Origin: an uncultured Eubacteriales bacterium
GTDB lineage: Bacteria; Bacillota; Clostridia; Oscillospirales; Oscillospiraceae
Reading direction: 5' to 3'
DNA length: 13,644 nt
Assembly (NCBI GenBank): GCA_949744025.1
Contig: CATJWA010000249.1
Location: forward strand, 1-13,644
Below are positions 1 through 5,905 of the stretch, one piece after another (positions within the stretch are counted from its first letter, which is position 1; each line of letters begins with the position of its first letter). The position numbers were made by a program, and so were the translations under genes. The notes under the pieces are model-generated. The model was not told where the DNA came from and ran no database searches. It saw nothing but the letters and a program-made list of their open reading frames with translations.

Positions 1-354
1 CATGAGAAACTTGCCGCGCAGCCCGGCGAGGGGCCGGCCGCCGTAGAGCAGCGCCGGCTCAAGCTCGGTAAATCGCGCGATTGCCGCCTCGGCCCCGCGG
101 GCGAAGGCGGGGCAGCCGTACTGCCTTTGCAGATAGGCGTTGACGCCGGTGTGGTCGGCGTGGGAGGGGGTGTTGACGATTCCGCGCAGGGTCCAGCCCT
201 CGGCGTCGAGAATTTTCTTCACGCGCCGCCCGGCGTCCCTGTCCCCGCCGCTGTCTATGAGCCACACCGCGTCGGGCGCGGCGCGGTAAACGCCAATTTT
301 CGCGGGGCAGTCAATGTAATAGCTGCACTCTCCCGCCTGTATCAGTTCGTACAA
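1..354 (-). CDS. MBL-fold metallo-hydrolase, N-terminal part (runs off the left edge)
   Basis: The reading frame is open from a TTG at 352-354 to the window edge and gives 118 residues with no stop. TTG is chosen as the start because a GGGGAGGG ribosome binding site lies 6 nt upstream. The protein begins LYELIQAGECSYYID and has WLIDSGG at residues 31-37, the usual second strand of the metallo-beta-lactamase fold. The metal-site motif at 61-70 reads NTPSHADHTG. Related Firmicutes MBL proteins, as I recall them, read NTHSxADH here, so the first metal-ligand His appears to be Pro63. The tail LEPALLYGG...LRGKFLM also fits that family. Substrate unknown. It lies downstream of the lysA pair, separated by hairpin repeat copy 1. 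Fold assignment is fairly sure; activity is doubtful given the lost ligand. Confidence 0.72.
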   Translation of the reverse strand, partial: MYELIQAGECSYYIDCPAKIGVYRAAPDAVWLIDSGGDRDAGRRVKKILDAEGWTLRGIVNTPSHADHTGVNAYLQRQYGCPAFARGAEAAIARFTELEPALLYGGRPLAGLRGKFLM

Positions 355-387
355 AATATACCCTCCCCAACAAAAAACGTCGTAGAC

Positions 388-649
388 TTCGCGGCGCGCA
401 CGCCGCGAATAAAATTTAATCGTTTTTCCGGCGGCGTGTACGTCGGAAAAACTCTTCTCGCGCAGCGCGCGTCGAACAACCTCGAGGTCCCATACGAAGC
501 CCAGCGAAGCGGGTTCGTATGGGAAAGGAGGAGCAAGGGAGCGGGCGCAGTCCTCGCCAAAGGCGGGGACGGAGCTTAGCGGACTTTGCGACGACGCAGC
601 GAAGCGCATCCCCTCAAATTGAAGGCCGCTTCAGCGGCCTTCAATTTGA
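388..649 (+). repeat. Mosaic hairpin repeat, copy 1
   Basis: This intergenic stretch is made of consecutive stem-loops. Hairpin I is 388-396 paired with 401-409 (9 bp, arm TTCGCGGCG). After an A/T-rich spacer, hairpin II is 423-430 paired with 444-451 (arm TTTTTCCG). A CGCGCAGCGCGCGTCGAA block follows. Two variable hairpins come next: 489-502 with 511-523 (one bulged G), and 551-558 with 562-569. The motif GCGAAGCGCATCCC then leads into a perfect 16-bp terminal hairpin, 614-629 with 634-649, loop TTCA. The I-spacer-II core recurs at about 7399, 8991 and 11078. The terminal hairpin ends 2 nt beyond the stop codon of the metallopeptidase gene and may help end that transcript, but no U-tract follows it. 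Confidence 0.82.
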
Positions 650-651
650 CG

Positions 652-1044
652 CTAATATCTCGGCAGCGTGAAGCTTGTCGGCGGAGGCAGCCTCCCTCCG
701 CGCCTTATTCCGCGCGAATACTCAAGCATGATGTAGTTCTGGTAGCGGTCAATGAGCTTGTCGGGGACCTTTATCCCGTACTCCTTGGCCGTGCGCAGGG
801 CCCAGACCGTGGCGAAATACTCCGCCTCGCAGCGGCGCATGGAGCTTTTGCTGGTTTCGATGTGGCCTATCTCGTGCAGCAGCGTGAAGGTGGAGGCCAT
901 GCTGTTTCGCTGCTCCCACTTGCAGACCCTCCGCTCGGCCACGTGCGCGTGGGTGCGGTGCCAGTCGCTGACGCACTTTTCGCCGTCGCATATCTCGATT
1001 CCGTAGCGGCTTATTATCTCGTTTTGCAGCTCGATGTACTTCAT
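652..1044 (-). CDS. Small ImmA/IrrE-like zinc metallopeptidase (HEIGH motif)
   Basis: The 130-residue product carries TLLHEIGHIE at residues 55-63: the gluzincin HExxH zinc site is H57-E58-H61, and E73 or E75 in RRCEAEYFA is a candidate third ligand. This arrangement resembles the ImmA/IrrE (M78) proteases, which cleave phage or stress repressors, but the domain is short and no partner repressor gene is nearby. No signal peptide or membrane segment is visible, so it is probably cytoplasmic. Its ATG overlaps the lysA TGA (ATGA at 1041-1044), so it should be co-transcribed and translationally coupled with lysA. The Pro/Arg-rich C-terminus stops at the edge of hairpin repeat copy 1. Zinc-protease assignment is probable; the substrate is unknown. 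Confidence 0.7.
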   Translation of the reverse strand: MKYIELQNEIISRYGIEICDGEKCVSDWHRTHAHVAERRVCKWEQRNSMASTFTLLHEIGHIETSKSSMRRCEAEYFATVWALRTAKEYGIKVPDKLIDRYQNYIMLEYSRGIRRGGRLPPPTSFTLPRY

Positions 1045-2363
1045 GTGTCGTCAAACTGGCAGGCGAGCATTTCCCGAAAGCTCTCGCGCCGGACCGCGGT
1101 GTATGACTTCCCGTCCCTGAGCATCACAATCGGCGGCCTGGGCACGCAGTTGTAGTGCGAGGCCATGGAGTAGTTGTAAGCCCCCGTGGTCAGCACGCAC
1201 AGCAGGTCGCCCACGCGCGCTTCGGGCAGAGAGATGTCCTCGCCGAGCATGTCGCCGCTTTCGCAGCAGCGGCCGCCGACGGTGTAGAGTGTGTCCGCGC
1301 GCTCGCCGGCGCGGTTGGCCAGCAGCATCGTATAGCGCGACTGGTAGAGCGCGTAGCGCGGGTCGTCGGTCATGCCGCCGTCTATGGCGACGTAGTTTTT
1401 CAGTCCGGGGATGGTTTTCACGTCCTGAATCTCATAGAGCGTCAGGCCCGAGTCGCCGACTATGCTGCGGCCCGGCTCCATGAACACCGCCGTCTCGCCG
1501 AAGCCGCGGCGGGACATTTCCGCCTTGTAGTGCTCGGCAACAAGGCGGATGGTGTCGTCAATGTCAATCTCCGGCTCGGACTCGACGTAGGGCACGCCGA
1601 AGCCGCCGCCCAGGTCGATAATCTCCGCGCTGTAGCCCAGCTCGTCGCGCATGTCCGCGGCGAAGCCGGCCATCACCGTGGCGGCGTCGCACAGGGGCTG
1701 CTTGTCAAAAATCTGGGAGCCTATATGGCAGTGAAAGCCGCGCAGGACCACGCTTTTCAGGCTCAGGGCCAGACGCGTGAACTCCCTGGCCTGACCTGTA
1801 GGTATCGGCAGGCCGAACTTTGAGTCTATAAGCCCCGTGGCCACGGCGGCAAAGGTGTGCGGGTCAATCGCCGGAGTCACCCGCAGCAGCACGCTCTGGC
1901 GCACGCCGCACTTCGCCGCGGCCGCGTCGATGCGGCGCAGCTCCTCGGCATTGTCGCAGATGAAAAAGCCCACGCCGAGCCTGACGGCGTAGTCAATCTC
2001 GGCCTTTGTCTTGCAGCTTCCGTGGAAGCATATCCTGTCCATTGGAAAGTCCACGGACTCGGCCGCGTAGAGCTCGCCGGCGGACACCACGTCCACGCCG
2101 ATGCCCTCGGCCTTTGCCAGCTCAAGTATCCTCCGGCAGCACAGCGCCTTGCTGGCGTAAAACGGCAGAGAGCCGGCGCCGAAATAGCCGCTCATCGCGC
2201 TTTTGTAGGTGCGCATCCTGCCCGTGATTCTCTCCTCGTCCATGAGGTAAAGCGGCGTTCCATATTGGCGCGCCAGCTCCGCCGTGTCCATGCCGGCCAT
2301 GCACAGATGGCCCTTTTCGTTGATTGTAAGATTGTCGTAAAGCACTCGCCGCACCCATTTCAC
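1041..2363 (-). CDS. lysA: Diaminopimelate decarboxylase
   Basis: This is the PLP-dependent enzyme that decarboxylates meso-diaminopimelate to L-lysine, the last step of lysine synthesis, in the cytoplasm. The 440-residue protein has the fold-III (alanine racemase-like barrel) signatures in order: FYASKA with the Schiff-base lysine K72, HCHIGSQ at 211-217, the phosphate-binding DLGGGFG at 250-256, EPGRS at 296-300, and the C-terminal catalytic CESGDML at 367-373 followed by TGAYNYSMASHYN. Length is normal for the family. The start used is GTG at 2363, with a poor ribosome binding site. GTG at 2345 (VLYDNLTINEKG) is an alternative that fits related N-termini better. It is the first gene of a two-gene unit and overlaps the metallopeptidase gene by 4 nt. 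Confidence 0.95.
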   Translation of the reverse strand: MKWVRRVLYDNLTINEKGHLCMAGMDTAELARQYGTPLYLMDEERITGRMRTYKSAMSGYFGAGSLPFYASKALCCRRILELAKAEGIGVDVVSAGELYAAESVDFPMDRICFHGSCKTKAEIDYAVRLGVGFFICDNAEELRRIDAAAAKCGVRQSVLLRVTPAIDPHTFAAVATGLIDSKFGLPIPTGQAREFTRLALSLKSVVLRGFHCHIGSQIFDKQPLCDAATVMAGFAADMRDELGYSAEIIDLGGGFGVPYVESEPEIDIDDTIRLVAEHYKAEMSRRGFGETAVFMEPGRSIVGDSGLTLYEIQDVKTIPGLKNYVAIDGGMTDDPRYALYQSRYTMLLANRAGERADTLYTVGGRCCESGDMLGEDISLPEARVGDLLCVLTTGAYNYSMASHYNCVPRPPIVMLRDGKSYTAVRRESFREMLACQFDDT

Positions 2364-2422
2364 ATATATTTTTGGATATATTGATTTTGCTGAGCCGTGC
2401 GCGTATGCGCGGCCAAAAAAAA

Positions 2423-2449
2423 TATAATAAACGCTGTGCGTTTATTATA
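2423..2449. repeat. Perfect 12-bp inverted repeat over the lysA -10 region (operator candidate)
   Basis: The arm TATAATAAACGC at 2423-2434 is perfectly repeated in inverse at 2438-2449, with a 3-nt centre. On the minus strand the outer arm contains the TATAAT -10 box of lysA. The inverted repeat runs from -10 to roughly +14, so only half of it would be transcribed. That makes a DNA operator for a dimeric repressor more likely than an RNA hairpin. No regulator for it is encoded in the window. Confidence 0.6.
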
Positions 2450-2472
2450 CAGGTTTTCGCCCTCCAAGGCAA
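2444..2472 (-). promoter_or_regulatory. lysA promoter
   Basis: On the minus strand, -35 TTGCCT (2467-2472), a 17-bp spacer and a perfect -10 TATAAT (2444-2449) form a sigma-A-type promoter pointing at lysA. Transcription should start near 2437, leaving a leader of about 75 nt that holds a GC-rich stem-loop around 2394-2413. Confidence 0.75.
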
Positions 2473-2552
2473 GCGGCGGCGGGGAGGGTATTTTCATTTT
2501 AACCGAAAAATTTGCCCGTGTAAAGCGTTGAAATTTTAGTGAAAATTACTCA

Positions 2553-2581
2553 TTGACTTTTGCACAGTGAAGGACTACAAT
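2553..2581 (+). promoter_or_regulatory. Promoter of the asnB T-box leader
   Basis: TTGACT at 2553-2558 and TACAAT at 2576-2581 are separated by exactly 17 bp, a near-consensus sigma-A promoter. Start of transcription is expected near 2588, giving a leader of about 340 nt before asnB. Confidence 0.82.
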
Positions 2582-2610
2582 TCGACCATAAAATTTTTGA
2601 TAAGGCAAAT

Positions 2611-2910
2611 GCGTTGATGGAGACAAACAGCGCGGCGGCTCGGTCACAGAGAGCCGGCGAGGGTGGAAGTCCGGCACAGGAGACCGCGTGAATAACACTC
2701 CGGAGCAGCAGGCTGAAAGCAGGAAAGGGCGCTTCCCGCGCAGGGGGCGGCCGGGGCGGCGAGTAGGTGAGACGCGTTGCGGGGCGTTAATCCGCACGGG
2801 CTTGACAGAGCCCGAAAAAGTGACCGTCCGTTTCGGGCGGTAAATCAGGTGGCACCGCGGAGAAGCAGCTATTCGTCCTGAAATTTCAGGACAGGGCTGC
2901 GAAATTTTTC
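2611..2910 (+). promoter_or_regulatory. T-box riboswitch leader, asparagine-specific (AAC specifier)
   Basis: The T-box sequence AGGTGGCACCGCGG is at 2847-2860. Stem I is closed by GGAG (2619-2622) with CTCC (2698-2701) and continues with CGCGG (2631-2635) with CCGCG (2684-2688). The internal loop between these helices has on its 3' side GAATAACA, which places the specifier codon AAC (Asn) at 2694-2696, followed by the usual purine. The distal part of stem I has the AGAGAGCC...GGTGGAAG pattern of T-box leaders. Stem III is 2824-2840. TCAGG (2845-2849) can pair with CCTGA (2877-2881) to form the antiterminator. The acceptor-binding TGGC expects discriminator G73, which tRNA-Asn carries. Uncharged tRNA-Asn should therefore switch on asnB. 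Confidence 0.93.
2865..2909 (+). terminator. T-box-controlled intrinsic terminator upstream of asnB
   Basis: Outer stem GCAGC (2865-2869) with GCTGC (2896-2900) encloses a perfect palindrome at 2875-2892 (arm GTCCTGAAA). The U-rich GAAATTTTT follows at 2901-2909. The 5' arm includes the CCTGA segment needed for the antiterminator, so the two folds exclude each other. Confidence 0.85.
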
Positions 2911-2925
2911 CGGAGGTGCTTTTTT

Positions 2926-4503
2926 ATGTGTTCAATCATGGGGTTCACGGCTCAGACGCTGAGCGAGGAGGAGATAAGGAAATATTTTGACCGCACGCGC
3001 TCGCGCGGGCCGGACATGTCGCGCGTCGAGAAAGCCGGCGGGGGCTGCCTGTGCTTCCACCGGCTGGCGATAATGGGTCTGCACGAGGAAGGGATGCAGC
3101 CGTTTCACCTGGACGGGGACATGTGCGTGTGCAACGGCGAGCTTTACCTTTTCCGGCCGCTGAAAAAGGAGCTGTCGGAAAAGTATGAGTTCAAAAGCGG
3201 CTCGGACTGCGAGATTATTCTGCCGCTGTACAGGGAGTACGGGCTGAAAATGTTTGAGAAGCTGGACGCGGAATTCGCGATGATAATCTACGACAGCGAG
3301 AAGGACGCCTTCATCGCCGCCCGGGACCCCATCGGCATACGGCCTCTGTACTACGGCTATCACGACGGCGGCATCGTCTTTGCCAGCGAGGCGAAAAACC
3401 TCGTGGGCCTGTGCGATGAGATTCTGCCCTTCCCGCCGGGGCACTACTGGGCGGACGGGGAGTTTGTGCGTTACGCGGATTTGACAACCGTGGAGCGTTA
3501 CGTCTCCGGCGGGCTGGACGAAATCTGCGCGCAGATACGAGAAAAGCTCATTTTGGCCGTGGACAAGCGGCTGGACGCGGACGCGCCTTTGGGCTTTCTG
3601 CTCTCCGGCGGGCTGGACAGCAGCCTTGTGTGCGCCATCGCCGCGCGTATCTTAGGCCGGCACATCCGCACCTTCGCCATCGGTATGGACACGGACGCCA
3701 TCGACCTGAAATACGCCCGGCAGGCCGCGGAGTACATCGGCGCGGAGTACACCGAGGTGTACATGACGCGCGACGAGGTGCTCGCCTCGCTCGAGGAGGT
3801 TGTGGCACTGCTGGGGACCTATGACATCACGACCATCCGAGCGAGCATGGGCATGTACCTGTGCTGCAAGGCCATACACGAGCGCACGGACGTGCGCGTG
3901 CTGCTCACGGGGGAGATAAGCGACGAGCTGTTCGGCTACAAGTACACCGACTTCGCGCCCTCGCCGGAGGAGTTCCAGCGCGAGGCCAAGCGGCGGGTTG
4001 ACGAGCTGCACATGTACGACGTGCTGCGGGCCGACCGCTGCATTTCGGTAAACTCGCTGGAGGCGCGGGTGCCCTTCGGGGATTTGGAGTTTGTCAGGTA
4101 CGTCATGTCCATTGACCCGGCGATGAAGGTCAACAGCTACGGCATGGGCAAGTACCTGCTGCGGCGGGCCTTTGAGCGCGACGGGCTGCTGCCCGACGGG
4201 ATTCTCTGGCGGCAGAAGGCGGCCTTTTCCGACGCGGTGGGGCACTCGATGGTGGACGACCTGAAGGAGTACGCCGAGGGGCTGTACACGGACGCGGAGT
4301 TTGCGAAACGTCGGGAAAGGTACGATTTCGCGCGGCCGTTTACGAAGGAGAGCCTGCTCTACAGGGAGCTTTTTGAAAAGCACTATCCCGGTCAGGCGCG
4401 CATGGTGAAGGGCTTCTGGATGCCGAACAGGGACTGGCCCGGCTGCGACGTGGACGACCCCTCGGCGCGGGTGCTGGCAAACTACGGCGGGAGCGGAGTT
4501 TGA
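2926..4503 (+). CDS. asnB: Asparagine synthase (glutamine-hydrolysing)
   Basis: This enzyme converts aspartate, glutamine and ATP to asparagine and glutamate in the cytoplasm. The 525-residue protein starts MCSIMG, so Cys2 becomes the N-terminal nucleophile of the class II glutaminase domain (about 1-185). That domain also has RSRGPD (25-30), R46, NGE at 70-72 and GSD at 92-94. The synthetase domain carries the pyrophosphate loop SGGLDSS at 227-233 and GEISDELFGYKY, the counterpart of the E. coli AsnB GEGSDELFGGY segment. A CGGAGG ribosome binding site precedes the ATG. Length is slightly below E. coli AsnB. The Asn T-box leader directly upstream independently supports the function. The TGA stop coincides with the left edge of a palindromic element. 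Confidence 0.95.
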   Translation: MCSIMGFTAQTLSEEEIRKYFDRTRSRGPDMSRVEKAGGGCLCFHRLAIMGLHEEGMQPFHLDGDMCVCNGELYLFRPLKKELSEKYEFKSGSDCEIILPLYREYGLKMFEKLDAEFAMIIYDSEKDAFIAARDPIGIRPLYYGYHDGGIVFASEAKNLVGLCDEILPFPPGHYWADGEFVRYADLTTVERYVSGGLDEICAQIREKLILAVDKRLDADAPLGFLLSGGLDSSLVCAIAARILGRHIRTFAIGMDTDAIDLKYARQAAEYIGAEYTEVYMTRDEVLASLEEVVALLGTYDITTIRASMGMYLCCKAIHERTDVRVLLTGEISDELFGYKYTDFAPSPEEFQREAKRRVDELHMYDVLRADRCISVNSLEARVPFGDLEFVRYVMSIDPAMKVNSYGMGKYLLRRAFERDGLLPDGILWRQKAAFSDAVGHSMVDDLKEYAEGLYTDAEFAKRRERYDFARPFTKESLLYRELFEKHYPGQARMVKGFWMPNRDWPGCDVDDPSARVLANYGGSGV

Positions 4504-4664
4504 GAAGCTGTATCAATAGCTTCAGCACACAGCTTTCCGGCCAAAACCGCCGTTGGCTTCGTTAAAAAATCTTGAAATACATTCAGTATTCCTGCGATTT
4601 TTTGCCTTGCCAACAACGGTTTTGCCTCGCAAAGCTGCGCACTTTGGCTAATGGTACAGCTTCT
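4503..4664. mobile_element. MITE-like imperfect palindromic element
   Basis: About 162 bp fold back on themselves almost end to end. Terminal arms AGAAGCTGTA (4503-4512) and TACAGCTTCT (4655-4664) are exact complements. The pairing continues through CAGCTTT with AAAGCTG, AAAACCGCCGTTGGC with GCCAACAACGGTTTT, and AAAAAATC (4564-4571) with GATTTTTT (4596-4603), ending in a small GAAATAC/GTATTCC apical hairpin. TGA occurs on both sides of the GAAGCTGTA...TACAGCTTC core and could be a 3-bp target duplication; the left TGA is the asnB stop codon. It encodes nothing recognisable. It may also act as a structured 3' end for the asnB transcript. Confidence 0.72.
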
Positions 4665-4686
4665 GAGCAATAAAGCCGCCCTTTAT

Positions 4687-4715
4687 TTGATTTACGGCTC
4701 TGCCTGTGTTAAAAT
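4687..4715 (+). promoter_or_regulatory. Promoter of the DNA methyltransferase gene
   Basis: TTGATT (4687-4692), a 17-bp spacer and TAAAAT (4710-4715) lie just after the palindromic element. Transcription would begin near 4722, upstream of the ribosome binding site GGAGGGGG and of the ATG at 4745. The methyltransferase can thus be expressed independently of asnB. Confidence 0.62.
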
Positions 4716-4744
4716 GGGCGCAGCACATTTTCGGAGGGGGCAGG

Positions 4745-5662
4745 ATGAAGTCACAACGCAACAAGACGCTGGATATGGGGCTTGACGAGGGGGCGCAGTA
4801 CCTGCGCCGCTGCCTTACGCTCGGCGGACCTGCGCAGCTCGGCGAAATTCTCGACAAAACCATCCTCGGTGATTGCCGCGAGGTTATGCCCAGGCTGCCG
4901 GGAGGCTTTGCGCGGCTGGCCATTGCCGACCCGCCGTACAACCTGCGCATGGACTTCGGCGGCGGAGTTTTTAAAAAGCTGGGCGAGGCGGAATATGAGG
5001 AGTACACGGAGGGCTGGGTGGCGCCGCTGCGGCGGCTTTTGACGGAGGACGCGAGCATTTACGTCTGCTGCGACTGGCGGTGCAGCGCGGGCGTTGAGCG
5101 GGTGCTGCGGCGGCACTTCACGGTGCGCAGCCGCATAACCTGGCAGCGCGAGAAGGGTCGGGGCGCGGCGAAAAACTGGAAAAACGCCATGGAGGACATA
5201 TGGTTCGCCACGGTGTCGGACGACTACGTTTTCAACCTCGACGCGGTCAGGCAGAGGCGGCGGGTTATCGCGCCCTACCGCGACGGCGGAAGGCCGAAGG
5301 ACTGGCGGGAAACCGAGCGCGGACGCTTCCGGGACACCTGCCCGTCCAACTTCTGGGACGACATCACGGTGCCGTACTGGTCGATGGCGGAAAACACGGC
5401 GCATCCGACGCAGAAGCCGGAAAAGCTGCTGGCAAAGCTGATTCTGGCCAGCTCAAACGAGGGGGACACGGTATTCGACCCCTTTTCAGGCTCGGGCTCG
5501 ACGCTGGTGACGGCGAAGAAGCTGGGCCGGCACTACGCGGGGGTTGAGCTCAACGCGCAGTTTGCGCTCTGGGGAGAGATGCGGCTGGAGCGAGCGGAGA
5601 CGGACAGGACGATTCAGGGCTTTTCCGACGGTGTTTTCTGGGAGAGAAACAGCGGAAGATAG
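4745..5662 (+). CDS. Site-specific DNA methyltransferase (beta class, probably N6-adenine), no restriction partner
   Basis: The 305-residue product has the catalytic motif IV ADPPYNL at residues 61-67 near the N-terminus and the SAM-binding motif I FDPFSGSGST at 244-253 near the C-terminus, which is the beta-class order. HPTQKPEKL at 220-228 is typical of this group. DPPY suggests N6-adenine, although N4-cytosine is not excluded. The target site cannot be read from the sequence. The start is ATG 4745, placed by GGAGGGGG 6 nt upstream; the ATG at 4706 lies before the predicted transcription start. No endonuclease or specificity gene is adjacent, so it appears solitary and more likely epigenetic than defensive. 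It has its own promoter and follows a palindromic element. Confidence 0.9.
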   Translation: MKSQRNKTLDMGLDEGAQYLRRCLTLGGPAQLGEILDKTILGDCREVMPRLPGGFARLAIADPPYNLRMDFGGGVFKKLGEAEYEEYTEGWVAPLRRLLTEDASIYVCCDWRCSAGVERVLRRHFTVRSRITWQREKGRGAAKNWKNAMEDIWFATVSDDYVFNLDAVRQRRRVIAPYRDGGRPKDWRETERGRFRDTCPSNFWDDITVPYWSMAENTAHPTQKPEKLLAKLILASSNEGDTVFDPFSGSGSTLVTAKKLGRHYAGVELNAQFALWGEMRLERAETDRTIQGFSDGVFWERNSGR

Positions 5663-5679
5663 GGCGGGAGAAAAAGCGC

Positions 5680-5714
5680 GGCGCGGCAGGCCTGAGCGTG
5701 CCGCGTCCTTTTTT
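5680..5714 (+). terminator. Intrinsic terminator after the methyltransferase gene
   Basis: The stem 5680-5688 with 5699-5707 (core CGCGGCA/TGCCGCG), a 10-nt loop and the T-rich tail CCTTTTTT follow the stop codon by 17 nt. Confidence 0.78.
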
Positions 5715-5795
5715 GGAAAAATTTTTCTTTTTTGTTGCATATGTTGCTGCGTTTTTTGGGGACCTGTGGGGCTATGGGCAGAAGGAGAAATTTTA

Positions 5796-5840
5796 AAATA
5801 CAAAACACCGGACTGTGGGGGACAGCCCGGCATTTTGTAA
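5796..5840 (-). terminator. Intrinsic terminator of the HtrA gene, possibly bidirectional
   Basis: On the minus strand, about 65 nt after the protease stop codon, an imperfect stem pairs ACAAAATGCCGG with CCGGTGTTTTGT around a CTGT/ACAG inner stem. A T-rich run follows at 5790-5800. The stem would also work for plus-strand readthrough from the methyltransferase gene. Nothing else was seen between 5663 and 5905. Confidence 0.65.
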
Positions 5841-5905
5841 AAAAGAGAGGAGTGTGTAAAAAAGAGAGTTAGTAAAGTTAGTTGGCGCTCATTTCGGTAA
5901 GGTTC

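Noticed and set aside
127..579. Plus-strand 150-codon open frame over the MBL gene and repeat copy 1
   Set aside because: It crosses a coding region in antisense and the hairpin repeat; no motif or ribosome binding site supports it.
2546..2797. Minus-strand 83-codon open frame in the asnB leader
   Set aside because: It is antisense to the promoter and stem I/II of the T-box, whose conserved elements explain this stretch.
4706..4744. Upstream ATG giving a 13-residue longer methyltransferase
   Set aside because: It overlaps the -10 region of the predicted promoter and has no ribosome binding site, while ATG 4745 has GGAGGGGG at proper spacing.
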